16,345 nucleotides of DNA from positions 1 through 16,345 of the forward strand of contig JBEKCP010000055.1 in NCBI GenBank assembly GCA_050014815.1, read 5' to 3'. Below, piece after piece: positions 5,432 through 12,749 of the stretch (its first letter is position 1; each line of letters begins with the position of its first letter). The notes under the pieces were generated by a model, which did not search any database, had not been told where the DNA came from, and saw only the letters and a program-made list of their open reading frames with translations. The stretch comes from JBEKCP01 sp050014815 (GTDB lineage: Bacteria; Planctomycetota; Planctomycetia; Pirellulales; Thermoguttaceae). The position numbers and the translations under genes are program-made.

Positions 5432-8005
5432 ATGCCTACCGATCCTGCCGCGACCCCGAACCCTCCCGACCCCGCCCAAAAACCGCCGGAGCCGGTCTCC
5501 GCCGACCTGAGCGGCTACCAGTTGGCCCAGGACTCCAAGGGCGAGTCCGAATACGGGGCGGGCCAGCTCAAATATCTCAGCGACCTGGAGCACGTCCGCG
5601 AGCGGCCCAGCATGTACATCGCCGACACGGCGGTCCGCGGCCTGCACCACCTGGTCTACGAGGTCGTCGACAACTCGATCGACGAGGTCATGGCCGGCTT
5701 CGCCACCGAGATCGTCGTGACGATCAACAACGACGGCTCGGTCACCGTCGAGGACAACGGCCGGGGCATCCCCGTCGAGAACCATCCCGACCTGGGCTTC
5801 TCGACCCTCCAGGGCGTGATGACCGTGCTGAAGTTCGGCGGCAAGTTCGACAAGGGCGCCTACAGCACCTCCAGCGGCCTGCACGGGGTGGGCGTCACCG
5901 TGGTCAACTGCCTCTCCGAATGGTGCGAGGTGGAGGTCCGCCGCCACGGGCACGTCTACCAGCAGGAATACGAGCGGGGCGTCCCGGCGGCCGACGTCCG
6001 CCGCATCGGACGGAGCGACCGCCGCGGCACCAAGACCACGTTCAAGCCCGACCCGCAAATCTTCCCCGTCACCGCGTTCCAGTACGGCATCCTTTACCGC
6101 CGCCTCCAGGAGCTGGCCTTCCTCAACCGCGGCGCGAAGATCGTCTTCAAGGACCACCGGAGCGGCGAGGGCGAGAGTTTCCACTACGAGCGCGGCATCG
6201 TCGAGTTCGTCGAGTTCCTCAACCGCGCCAGCGAGGCCGCGCACGAGGACGTCGTCTACATCGCCGGCCGATACCAGGGCGTCGAGGTCGAGGTGGCCAT
6301 GCAGTATTCGTCCGAGTTCACCGAGAACGTCCACACCTACGTCAACAACATCTGCACGATCGAAGGGGGGACGCACCTCTCCGGCTTCCGCGCCGCCTTG
6401 ACCCGCACCATCAACAACTACGGCAAGAAGGAGAACATTTACAAGGACCTCGTGCCCACCGGCGAGGACTGCCGCGAGGGGCTCACGGCCGTCATCTCGC
6501 TGCGGGTGGCCGAGCCGCAGTTCGAGGGGCAAACGAAGACCAAGCTGGGCAACAGCGAGATCGAGGGCATCGTCAATTCGGCGGTGGGCGACTACCTTGC
6601 CCGGTACTTCGAGGAGAACCCCAAGACGGCCCGCGTGATCGCCCAGAAGGGCCTGCTGGCCGCCGAGGCCCGCGAGAGCGCCCGCAAGGCCCGCCAGTTG
6701 GTCCGCGAGCGCAAGGGGGCCCTCTCCGGCGGCGGACTGCCCGGCAAGCTCCGCGACTGCACCAGCCGCGAGGTCGACCGCTGCGAGCTCTACCTCGTCG
6801 AGGGCGACTCCGCCGGCGGAAGCGCCGAGGGCGGCCGCCTCCGCCAGTACCAGGCCATCCTCCCGCTGCGCGGCAAGATCATCAACGCCTATAAATCCCG
6901 CGACGACAAGGTCCTGGCGAACGAGGAGGTCCGCAGCATCATCTCCGCCGTCGGGAGCGGCATCGGCGAGGAGATCGACCTCTCCAAGCGGCGCTACGGC
7001 AAGATCGTCATCATGACCGACGCCGACGTTGACGGCTCCCACATACGGACGCTGCTGTTGACGTTCTTCTACCGCCAGATGTACGACCTGGTGAAGGGCG
7101 GGCACGTCTACGTCGCCCAGCCGCCCCTGTTCCGCGTCCGGCACAAGAAGCACGTCTACTACGTCCAGACCGAGGAGGAAATGAAGGCCCAACTCCTGGA
7201 GGCCGGCCTGAAAGACGCCGTCTTCGAGCCGGGCGAGGGCCGCACGATCAAGGGCGCCGAGATGGAGCGGCTCTGCCGCAGCCTGGCGGCGCTGGAGGAA
7301 TCGCTCGTGGCCCTGGAGCGCCGCGGCGTGAGTCTCCGCGCCCACGCCGTCCGCCAGGACCCCGCCAGCGGACGCCTGCCCGTCTACCACGTCTTCGTCG
7401 GCCACCAGGAGCACTGGTTCACCACCCGCGAGGCCCTGGACGCCTTCCTCGCCCAGCAGGAGCAGGAGGTCGGCGAGGAGCTGAAGCTGGCCGACGAGCA
7501 GGGGGAGGGCAACAGCGGCGGCGAGCCCGAGGAGGCCGAGCCGGAGGCCCAAGTCGAGGCCGAGAGCAAGGGCCCGAAAGTCCACATCGTCGAGTTCCAC
7601 GAAGTCCGCTCGATCAACAGCCAGTTGGCGGAGCTCCGCAAGATGGGCTTCGAGATCCAGAGCCTGATCCCGCAGGAGCGGACCGGGCTGGAGGAGCCGC
7701 GCTATCAGCTCCGCCGCGGCGACCTGGCGGCCGGCCTGGACGATCTCCGCGGCCTGCTGGCCGCCATCCGCTCCGCCGGCGAGAAGGGCCTTCAGATTAC
7801 CCGCTTCAAGGGTCTGGGCGAAATGAACGCCGAGGAGCTTCGCGACACTACGCTCGATCCGGCCAACCGCACGCTCCTGAAGGTGACGATGGAGGACGCC
7901 GGGGCGGCCGACGACATGTTCCGCATTCTGATGGGCGACAAGGTCGAGCCCCGCCGCGAGTTCATCGAGAAACACGCCCTGGAGGTGCGGAATCTGGACG
8001 TGTAA
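5432..8005 (+). CDS. gyrB: DNA gyrase subunit B
   Basis: ATPase subunit of DNA gyrase, the A2B2 type II topoisomerase that introduces negative supercoils and relieves strain ahead of replication forks. Visible in order: an unusual Pro-rich N-terminal extension (1-25), the GHKL ATP site with EVVDNSIDE (77-85), DNGRGIP (108-114) and GLHGVG (149-154), the transducer with QTKTKLGNSE (367-376), the TOPRIM domain with EGDSAGGSA (457-465) and DADVDGSHIRTL (530-541), and the C-terminal block GLQITRFKGLGEMNAEEL (786-803). A ~190-residue insert (about 585-775), very acidic at 672-710, separates TOPRIM from that tail; at 857 residues the protein is longer than the E. coli one (804). ATG 5432 has GGGGA just upstream. 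An 864-residue open frame on the opposite strand is a GC-bias shadow. Confidence 0.97.
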   Translation: MPTDPAATPNPPDPAQKPPEPVSADLSGYQLAQDSKGESEYGAGQLKYLSDLEHVRERPSMYIADTAVRGLHHLVYEVVDNSIDEVMAGFATEIVVTINNDGSVTVEDNGRGIPVENHPDLGFSTLQGVMTVLKFGGKFDKGAYSTSSGLHGVGVTVVNCLSEWCEVEVRRHGHVYQQEYERGVPAADVRRIGRSDRRGTKTTFKPDPQIFPVTAFQYGILYRRLQELAFLNRGAKIVFKDHRSGEGESFHYERGIVEFVEFLNRASEAAHEDVVYIAGRYQGVEVEVAMQYSSEFTENVHTYVNNICTIEGGTHLSGFRAALTRTINNYGKKENIYKDLVPTGEDCREGLTAVISLRVAEPQFEGQTKTKLGNSEIEGIVNSAVGDYLARYFEENPKTARVIAQKGLLAAEARESARKARQLVRERKGALSGGGLPGKLRDCTSREVDRCELYLVEGDSAGGSAEGGRLRQYQAILPLRGKIINAYKSRDDKVLANEEVRSIISAVGSGIGEEIDLSKRRYGKIVIMTDADVDGSHIRTLLLTFFYRQMYDLVKGGHVYVAQPPLFRVRHKKHVYYVQTEEEMKAQLLEAGLKDAVFEPGEGRTIKGAEMERLCRSLAALEESLVALERRGVSLRAHAVRQDPASGRLPVYHVFVGHQEHWFTTREALDAFLAQQEQEVGEELKLADEQGEGNSGGEPEEAEPEAQVEAESKGPKVHIVEFHEVRSINSQLAELRKMGFEIQSLIPQERTGLEEPRYQLRRGDLAAGLDDLRGLLAAIRSAGEKGLQITRFKGLGEMNAEELRDTTLDPANRTLLKVTMEDAGAADDMFRILMGDKVEPRREFIEKHALEVRNLDV

Positions 8006-8008
8006 CAT

Positions 8009-9268
8009 ATGATTTCTCTAATCGAAGCAAAATGTTTTCGGTGCCTGCGTTACATTCGGCAACCGTTGGGACCTTTCCACGTGCTTGTCGGCCCCAACGC
8101 CAGCGGGAAGACCACATTCCTGGATGTCGTATCGTTTCTCAGCGATCTGGTTTCCGAAGGGCTTGATTACGCGATAGGAGAGCGAACCCAGGATGCTCGC
8201 GATCTCGTTTGGGGACGGACAGGCTGGGGGTTTGAGCTGGCAATCGAAGCCAGGATTCCCGAAGAGCGCCGACGGCTGCTCGACGTACCCGACTACGATG
8301 CCGTGCGATACGAGATCTCCATTGGGATTGACGCCCAGACATCGGAAGTCGTAATCGCAGCGGAAAAGGGTTGGCTCAAGGTTTCCGAGGCCGCGGCGCA
8401 ACAGCAGCAGAAGACGATGTTTCCGTTGCCGGGAGAGCCGCCCGACACCATTATGACTACACAACGACAGGCGAAAAGCCGCGGCCTATTCAGCAAGTCG
8501 GCGGGCGGTAATGACAATTATTACGCCGAGGCGCATCCCAGGCAGGGGCTTTGGGCGCCCGCCTTCAAGCTTGGCCCGCGAAAATCGACGCTCGCCAATC
8601 TGCCCGAAGACGAGGAAAACTTCCCGGTGAGTAGTTGGTTCAAGCAGCTTCTAGGCAAGGGTGTCGAGCGGATCGTGCTCAACAGCCTGCTGATTCGCAA
8701 AGCGAGCCCTCCCGGCCAGCCGCGCGGTTTCAAGCCGGACGGATCCAACCTTCCCTGGGTGGTTGGAGGGCTTTTAGAAGCCAATCCGGCGCGGGTCAAC
8801 GAGTGGGTCGAGCATCTGCGGACTGCGCTGCCGGACCTAGAGGGCATCCGGACCATTGTACGGGATGACGACCGGCATCGTTACTTGGTGCTCGCGTATC
8901 GCGGCGGTCTGGAGGTGCCCTCGTGGATGGCGTCGGACGGCACTCTGCGATTGCTTGCCCTGACCTTACCGGCCTACCTGGAAGACTTTCATGGGGTCTA
9001 TCTCATTGAGGAACCCGAGAACGGCATTCATCCGCGGGCGGTGGAAGCAATGTATCAGTCCCTCTCTTCGGTGTACGACGCCCAAATCCTCATGGCGACA
9101 CACTCGCCGGTAATCCTGAGCGTTGTGGAGCCCGAAAACGTGCTCTGCTTCGCCAAGACTCGGGATGGAGCCACGGATATTGTTCCCGGCAACGAGCACC
9201 CCAAGCTGCGGGACTGGCACCACGAGGAGAATTTTGGCGTACTATTTGCTGCGGGGGTCCTGGGATGA
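8009..9268 (+). CDS. OLD/AAA_21-type ATPase, first gene of a probable two-gene defence unit
   Basis: A 419-residue ABC/RecF-type ATPase. It has Walker A GPNASGKTT (28-36), a signature-like SDGTLRLLAL (309-318), Walker B VYLIEEPENG (330-339) and the switch histidine in ATHSP (363-367); both ATPase halves are present, with a ~250-residue insert between them. The C-terminus (ENFGVLFAAGVLG) is typical of AAA_21-like proteins. The start ATG 8009 is three bases after the gyrB stop, with no close ribosome binding site, suggesting translational coupling. The stop overlaps the next gene by ATGA. In known systems such as OLD nucleases, Gabija and PARIS, an ATPase of this kind senses phage and controls a TOPRIM or nuclease partner. 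A defence role is inferred; codon use is less GC-biased than gyrB, which favours acquisition. Confidence 0.82.
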   Translation: MISLIEAKCFRCLRYIRQPLGPFHVLVGPNASGKTTFLDVVSFLSDLVSEGLDYAIGERTQDARDLVWGRTGWGFELAIEARIPEERRRLLDVPDYDAVRYEISIGIDAQTSEVVIAAEKGWLKVSEAAAQQQQKTMFPLPGEPPDTIMTTQRQAKSRGLFSKSAGGNDNYYAEAHPRQGLWAPAFKLGPRKSTLANLPEDEENFPVSSWFKQLLGKGVERIVLNSLLIRKASPPGQPRGFKPDGSNLPWVVGGLLEANPARVNEWVEHLRTALPDLEGIRTIVRDDDRHRYLVLAYRGGLEVPSWMASDGTLRLLALTLPAYLEDFHGVYLIEEPENGIHPRAVEAMYQSLSSVYDAQILMATHSPVILSVVEPENVLCFAKTRDGATDIVPGNEHPKLRDWHHEENFGVLFAAGVLG

Positions 9269-9918
9269 CGGCCCGGACGATGATGAAAGACCTCGTCGTC
9301 CTCGTCGCTGACGGACAGATGGAATTCACGGTCCGAGGCCTGCTCACGCGAGGGCCGTCACTCCAGTTTCGCGACATCAGTTTCGACATCTGGGTTCACC
9401 CGGCCAAAGACCCCGGCTGTCTGCTCCGCGGGCACGAATTGCTCCGATCCTTCACTCGGCAATACGCTCATGCCATGGTAATGCACGACCGCGAGGGTTG
9501 CGGCCGCGATGACTACTCACGTGAGGCATTGGAGTCGGAGATCGAATCGAATCTGGCCCGCTCGGGCTGGCATGATCGTGCTGCCGCCATCGTGATAGAT
9601 CCGGAACTTGAGGTCTGGGTTTGGAGCGACTCACCCGAGGTCGTGGGTATCTTGGGTTGGACCGGCCGCCAGCCGACTTTGGCGCAGTGGCTCGATCAGC
9701 AGGGCCACTGCGCCCCGGGTCAGAGCAAGCCGCAGAAGCCTAAGAAGGCGGTCGATGACGCCTTGCGGTCGTCGGGAAAGCGTCGTTCGTCGTCCATCTT
9801 CCGTCAGCTCGCCGAGCGCGTTAGCGTCCATCGCTGCACTGATCCGGCGTTCTGGAAATTCAAGGCGTTGCTGCAGCAGTGGTTTTCCAAGAGTCCCGAG
9901 ACAACAGAGGAACGCTGA
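9265..9918 (+). CDS. TOPRIM-like partner of the ATPase, second gene of the unit
   Basis: A 217-residue protein overlapping the ATPase gene by four bases (ATGA), so the two are surely co-translated. It begins DLVVLVADGQMEF (9-21), where the TOPRIM fold usually has its first acidic residue, followed by HAMVMHDREGCGRDD (69-83) with clustered acids and AIVIDPELEVWVW (108-120), giving the strand-acid pattern of a divergent TOPRIM or DUF4276-like nuclease. The order of acids differs from classical EG...DxD, so the assignment is tentative. Met 7 (9283) is a possible alternative start. The last codons lie inside a palindromic repeat that supplies the TGA stop, so the original C-terminus may have been replaced. 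It probably acts as the effector of the preceding ATPase. Confidence 0.72.
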   Translation: MTARTMMKDLVVLVADGQMEFTVRGLLTRGPSLQFRDISFDIWVHPAKDPGCLLRGHELLRSFTRQYAHAMVMHDREGCGRDDYSREALESEIESNLARSGWHDRAAAIVIDPELEVWVWSDSPEVVGILGWTGRQPTLAQWLDQQGHCAPGQSKPQKPKKAVDDALRSSGKRRSSSIFRQLAERVSVHRCTDPAFWKFKALLQQWFSKSPETTEER

Positions 9919-9977
9919 TGGCCGCTAATCTTCGCTGATTCTTTCCATAAGCGTCAATCAGGGAGGATTAGCGTTCC
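9911..9977. repeat. Inverted repeat at the end of the ATPase/TOPRIM unit
   Basis: CGCTAATCTTCGCTGATT (9923-9940) pairs with AATCAGGGAGGATTAGCG (9956-9973), with two mismatches and a 15-base loop. The right arm extends to GCGTTCC, matched by GGAACGC on the left (from about 9909) after a 10-base insertion. It may act as a bidirectional transcription stop, though it lacks a T-run. Confidence 0.65.
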
Positions 9978-10130
9978 CCAAGTCTTGAAAACGGGCCACG
10001 CAATACGGTAGGATACTCGCCGGAGGGCCGGTTCCCGGCTCGGGACCCCGGCAACTACCACGCGGCTCTTTGACAAGCTGCTTCTCGACGGACGTTGCGC
10101 CGCGGCGTAACCGTCTACGGCCTGGAAAAC

Positions 10131-10237
10131 AGCAGGCACGGGGCACCATGCTTGCACGGCCGGCGTGCCGTCCGCCCCCAAAGGCGCACATGGCGGACGG
10201 CACACCGACCATGGGTACATGGTGCCCGGTGCCTGCT
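10131..10237. repeat. Long imperfect palindrome
   Basis: The outer arms AGCAGGCACGGGGCACCATG (10131-10150) and CATGGTGCCCGGTGCCTGCT (10218-10237) are reverse complements with one mismatch. The inner arms GTGCCGTCCGCC (10165-10176) and GGCGGACGGCAC (10192-10203) match perfectly. The ~107-base unit would fold into a two-step hairpin. It looks like a non-autonomous element or chromosomal palindrome rather than a gene. Confidence 0.7.
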
Positions 10238-10291
10238 ACTTTGGGCGACTCGCAGCCGGGTTCCGAAAGGGGGGAGGCGCAACTCGGTTTT

Positions 10292-10377
10292 GGAAAATCG
10301 CCAATATGCTGACCAACTACCGGCAAGGGCCCAGCCCAGCCGAACTTCGGAAATCGGCGATTCTGCTGACCAACACA
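10292..10377 (+). repeat. Imperfect direct repeat, about 29 bases
   Basis: GGAAAATCGCCAATATGCTG followed by ACCAACTAC (10292-10320) and GGAAATCGGCGATTCTGCTG followed by ACCAACACA (10349-10377) are related, identical over CTGCTGACCAAC apart from the first C. Together with the palindrome at 10131-10237 they fill most of the gene-free stretch between the TOPRIM-like gene and the Ku stub. No supported gene was seen in 9978-10480. Confidence 0.5.
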
Positions 10378-10480
10378 ACATCCGACGTCCGCAGATCGTC
10401 GCTGCGATGCATCGGCTCGTGGCAGCAGGGCAAGCCGATCCTTGCCGGCCCGGTGCCATACACGAAAAGTTCCTTCTCGG

Positions 10481-10729
10481 TTAGCCCTTGATGATCTCTT
10501 CGTTGGGGACGATGCCGTGCTTGGGGCACCACTTGCGGTACTCGATCCGCTCGCCACAGGTGGCGTGCAACTGTTTGAGCGGCGAATCGGGCGTGACCAC
10601 GGCCGCGTAGGCCTTGACGGGAATAGTCAGGTGCGCAACCCGCAGTTGGCCGGTCCAACTAGCCCGGCTGGCCGGCGGGGCGGTCGTGTAGACGGGCCGC
10701 CCGGGGACGGAAGTCAAGGTGACAGACAC
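10481..10729 (-). pseudogene. N-terminal stub of a Ku DNA end-binding protein
   Basis: An 82-residue frame whose second half matches the start of bacterial Ku, the ring-shaped protein that binds double-strand ends and recruits ligase LigD: SRASWTGQLRVAHLTIPVKA, then LKQLHATCGERIEYRKWCP, then IVPNEEIIKG. Full-length Ku is roughly 250-300 residues and normally continues with GYEY; here GGC TAA ends the frame just where the tyrosine codon should be, and the sequence beyond has no Ku features. The start is a GTG at 10729 with an excellent AAGGAG (10742-10737) seven bases upstream, so the stub may still be translated. It follows the broken E1 gene by 53 bases on the same strand. An independent small zinc-binding protein is possible but less likely. 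Confidence 0.65.
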
Positions 10730-10782
10730 GAGGGTTCTCCTTGAGAGGCGTGTTCTTGCGCGAACGGGAGCGTCAAACAGGC

Positions 10783-11341
10783 TCAGGCATCAACCGCCTG
10801 GAGTTGTTTGAGCGAGGCCAGCGTGTTCCGCAATGCGCGGCCGCGGCGCTGGTTCTCCTTGATCGCCTGGATCAAGGCCGTGGTCTTGGTCAGGGCATCG
10901 CGGAGCGCGCCCCGCAATTCCTCGCATCCGTCCGTCGGTCCAGAATCGGCAGCGCGAAGCCACGGAGCGCCAGATGGCCGTCCTGGCCGTGATGGAATCC
11001 ACCGCGCAAAACACGGCGTCGCCGATTTCCATGCGCGGGCGATAGCGGTCTTCGACCGTTTCCACTTCGATCGTGGGATCGATCTGGGCGATGGCCGCGG
11101 CCGTGGCCAGCACCTTGGAACGTCCCACGTCGGCGGCCAGATAGCCCTGCGTGGTAACGTTCGTCCAATCGACCGCATCGAAATCCACGAGTTGCAAACG
11201 CGGCGTGCCGATGGCGGCAAGCTGTAAAGCGGTCTGCCGGCCGATGGCGCCGACGCCGAGCACCGTGGCGGTGGTCGTCTGCAACCGGTCCTGCGGCACC
11301 AGGTCCTGCTGCCGATCAAAACGAGTGCTGCTGGCCGACAT
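10783..11341 (-). pseudogene. E1/ThiF-like adenylyltransferase, truncated and fused out of frame
   Basis: E1-like enzymes adenylate the C-terminus of ubiquitin-like or sulfur-carrier proteins. From ATG 11341 the first ~139 residues show the nucleotide-binding half: GVGAIGRQTALQLAAIG (29-45) with the G.G..G loop, LVDFDAVDWTNVTTQGY (51-67), DVGRSK (71-76) and AVDSITARTAIW (113-124), all typical of the fold. After GRM (about 10925) similarity stops, before the region holding the catalytic cysteine. In the neighbouring frame the DNA then encodes a coherent Lys/Gln/Leu-rich helical tail (ALTKTTALIQAIKENQRRGR, then TLASLKQLQAVDA) ending at 10783, like the end of another protein. A deletion joining two genes explains both. 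The start overlaps the JAMM gene by 26 bases. Confidence 0.72.
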
Positions 11342-12053
11342 GGCTTGCCTCCCTGAACCCGGAAACTAGCTCATCCTCGTCGACGAGATCCTGGGGCCAA
11401 TCGCCAAACCATCCCTCGTCGTCCCAGATGTCCCGCCGCAGCTCCGCGGTGGCCTGCTCCAGCACACTCGGCTTGCTCGGGATGATGGGAGCGGCCGGCT
11501 GCACGTTGGCCAGGTACTCCTGCTGCCAAACCTCGTGCTGGCTACCGGCGAACGGCCGCGTATAATCCACGCGCACGGGGATTTCGACTTCGCCGCCAGG
11601 GCCGACGTGGAACCGCAGTCGGGCCGAGATCCGCCCGCCGTGCGCGAGAATGAACATGAGTGCCCACTCGGTTCGCCGAAATGTTCGCCAGAACGTCTCC
11701 TCGTCCGTGAGGCTTGGCTCGGCCGAGTTGCCCGGATGGGTGTGCAGCCAGATCCGCGCGCAAGATGAAAGTGCGATCCCAGCGTCCACCTGCCGGTCGA
11801 AGAAGTCGGCCACCGATTGGTCGTCGAATGCGACCGAGGCAGTGGTGCAGATCTGGCGGACGAGTTGCACGTCGGTGACGTACAGAAGGTCGTCGGCCGC
11901 GGCGATCCCGAAGCCGCCGACCTCGGTATCACCCAGGTCGCGCAGGAAGAGCAGCTTCGCCCAGGCCGTAGGGCTAAACCGGAGCACCGGCTCCGGCGGC
12001 CGGGACTCCTCGGCAGGTGTTTTCGAGGAGGTGCCCGAGCCACTGCCGGTCAT
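11316..12053 (-). CDS. JAB/MPN (JAMM) metalloprotease-like protein
   Basis: A 245-residue protein with a complete JAMM zinc-protease motif: Glu 44 in TEVGGFGI (43-50), then HTHPGNSAEPSLTD (104-117) with H104, H106, S114 and D117 at the canonical H-x-H-x7-S-x2-D spacing. JAMM enzymes cleave isopeptide or peptide bonds next to ubiquitin-like proteins; bacterial ones adjacent to E1 genes belong to ubiquitin-like conjugation systems. Ala 30 to Gly 49 holds the first helix and strand; the tail (209-230) is acidic and Trp-rich (DIWDDEGWFGDW). ATG 12053 is chosen because it overlaps the stop of the preceding gene as ATGA, whereas the longer frame to 12248 merely reads through that gene. It looks intact, although its E1 partner is broken. 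Confidence 0.82.
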   Translation of the reverse strand: MTGSGSGTSSKTPAEESRPPEPVLRFSPTAWAKLLFLRDLGDTEVGGFGIAAADDLLYVTDVQLVRQICTTASVAFDDQSVADFFDRQVDAGIALSSCARIWLHTHPGNSAEPSLTDEETFWRTFRRTEWALMFILAHGGRISARLRFHVGPGGEVEIPVRVDYTRPFAGSQHEVWQQEYLANVQPAAPIIPSKPSVLEQATAELRRDIWDDEGWFGDWPQDLVDEDELVSGFREASHVGQQHSF

Positions 12054-12328
12054 CGGCAGTGTCTGCCGTGCTGATCGTGGGACTGTTCTTGCGAATAGAA
12101 CCCGCCGTCGGGGTTGGGCGGATTGACGGCCGTGTAGGGATTCTCCGCGAACATGGTGGCGAAGGGCACGAACTCGATGCCGCCATCGGCCAAGCGGTTG
12201 GCGGCGCAGATCACCGCGACTGTTTCGCCGGTGGCCGCCGACTGGCATTCCATAAGCGCGGCGTCACCGGCGAGAAACGCGTGCCGGAGGGTGCTGAAGT
12301 TCTGCCTGTGACCGATGGTGAGCGGCAT
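12050..12328 (-). CDS. DUF6117-like small protein
   Basis: A 92-residue protein of unknown function. The pattern NFSTLRHAFLAGDAALMEC, then AATGETVAVICA, FVPFATMF, NPYTAVNPPNPDGG agrees with what I recall of the DUF6117 family, small proteins often found in mobile or accessory gene clusters. The ATG at 12328 has AAAGGG eight bases upstream, and the stop overlaps the JAMM gene start as ATGA, so translation of the two is coupled. The last ~12 residues (QEQSHDQHGRHCR) look less conserved. Family assignment is moderate; no function can be stated. Confidence 0.65.
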   Translation of the reverse strand: MPLTIGHRQNFSTLRHAFLAGDAALMECQSAATGETVAVICAANRLADGGIEFVPFATMFAENPYTAVNPPNPDGGFYSQEQSHDQHGRHCR

Positions 12329-12382
12329 AATAGAGGCCCTTTCAGAAGAGATGACGATTCTCGTTCTTCATTGGGGAGGCGA

Positions 12383-12526
12383 TCACCGACCGATGGCGCC
12401 TGCGAACCAGAGTCCAGCGGCAATGCCGGCGATGACGACCGGCCAGTGCGCCAGCGCACCGGTCACCAGCGAGATGATGGCGGAAACTGCAACAATGGCG
12501 ACAACGATCCAAAAGACGCTAGACAT
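12383..12526 (-). CDS. Small membrane peptide, 47 aa
   Basis: The reverse strand from ATG 12526 encodes a 47-residue peptide, MSSVFWIVVAIVAVSAIISL followed by VTGALAHWPVVIAGIAAGLW and FAGAIGR, ending at TGA 12385-12383. It consists of two hydrophobic segments (about 4-22 and 27-44) joined by GALAHWP, so a two-helix membrane hairpin is likely. A GAGGAG ribosome binding site lies 11 bases upstream. It is the first gene of the minus-strand operon, 54 bases before the DUF6117-like gene. I do not recognise the family. The clean membrane pattern and placement argue that it is real; such peptides can be toxins, membrane anchors or immunity proteins, and nothing here decides. Confidence 0.6.
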   Translation of the reverse strand: MSSVFWIVVAIVAVSAIISLVTGALAHWPVVIAGIAAGLWFAGAIGR

Positions 12527-12650
12527 TCTCGTGGGTCTCCTCAGAGGCGATAGAACTGCGCGCGTGACGAAATGCGAAGGCTGAATTCGGGGCGATCAGA
12601 TGCGTGGGAGCCCCTGATCTTGGGGCAGTTAACGAAATCGGACGGGGTCT

Positions 12651-12679
12651 GTGAAAGCTACGCAGCCTCGGCATATAAT
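12651..12679 (+). promoter_or_regulatory. Possible plus-strand promoter in a small palindrome
   Basis: GTGAAA (12651-12656) and a perfect TATAAT (12674-12679) are 17 bases apart. The TATAAT lies inside GGCATATAATAATGCC (12670-12685), a short palindrome that could bind a regulator or be coincidental. It points towards the gene at 12914, about 230 bases away, across the methylase remnant. No comparable minus-strand promoter for the operon beginning at 12526 could be fixed. Confidence 0.3.
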
Positions 12680-12749
12680 AATGCCAGGTTTTTGGCGGAA
12701 ATTTAGTAGGTTGTGGGGGCAGTGACGCCACTCACGCGAGTGACATTGA

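Noticed and set aside
5414..8008. Very long minus-strand open frame opposite gyrB
   Set aside because: It is a shadow caused by high GC at third positions; its translation is Leu/Ala/Asp-rich without family motifs, while gyrB is unmistakable.
9911..9977. Rho-independent terminator after the ATPase/TOPRIM unit
   Set aside because: The stem is convincing, but no T-run follows on either strand, so it was recorded as a repeat.
10783..12053. Naming the JAMM/E1 pair as the PRTRC system
   Set aside because: PRTRC loci also have a JAB-like protein and a ThiF protein, but none of the other PRTRC proteins is visible here and I cannot confirm the subfamily.
12017..12553. Plus-strand frames opposite the DUF6117-like gene and membrane peptide
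   Set aside because: The minus strand gives coherent proteins with ATGA coupling and ribosome binding sites; the plus frames do not.
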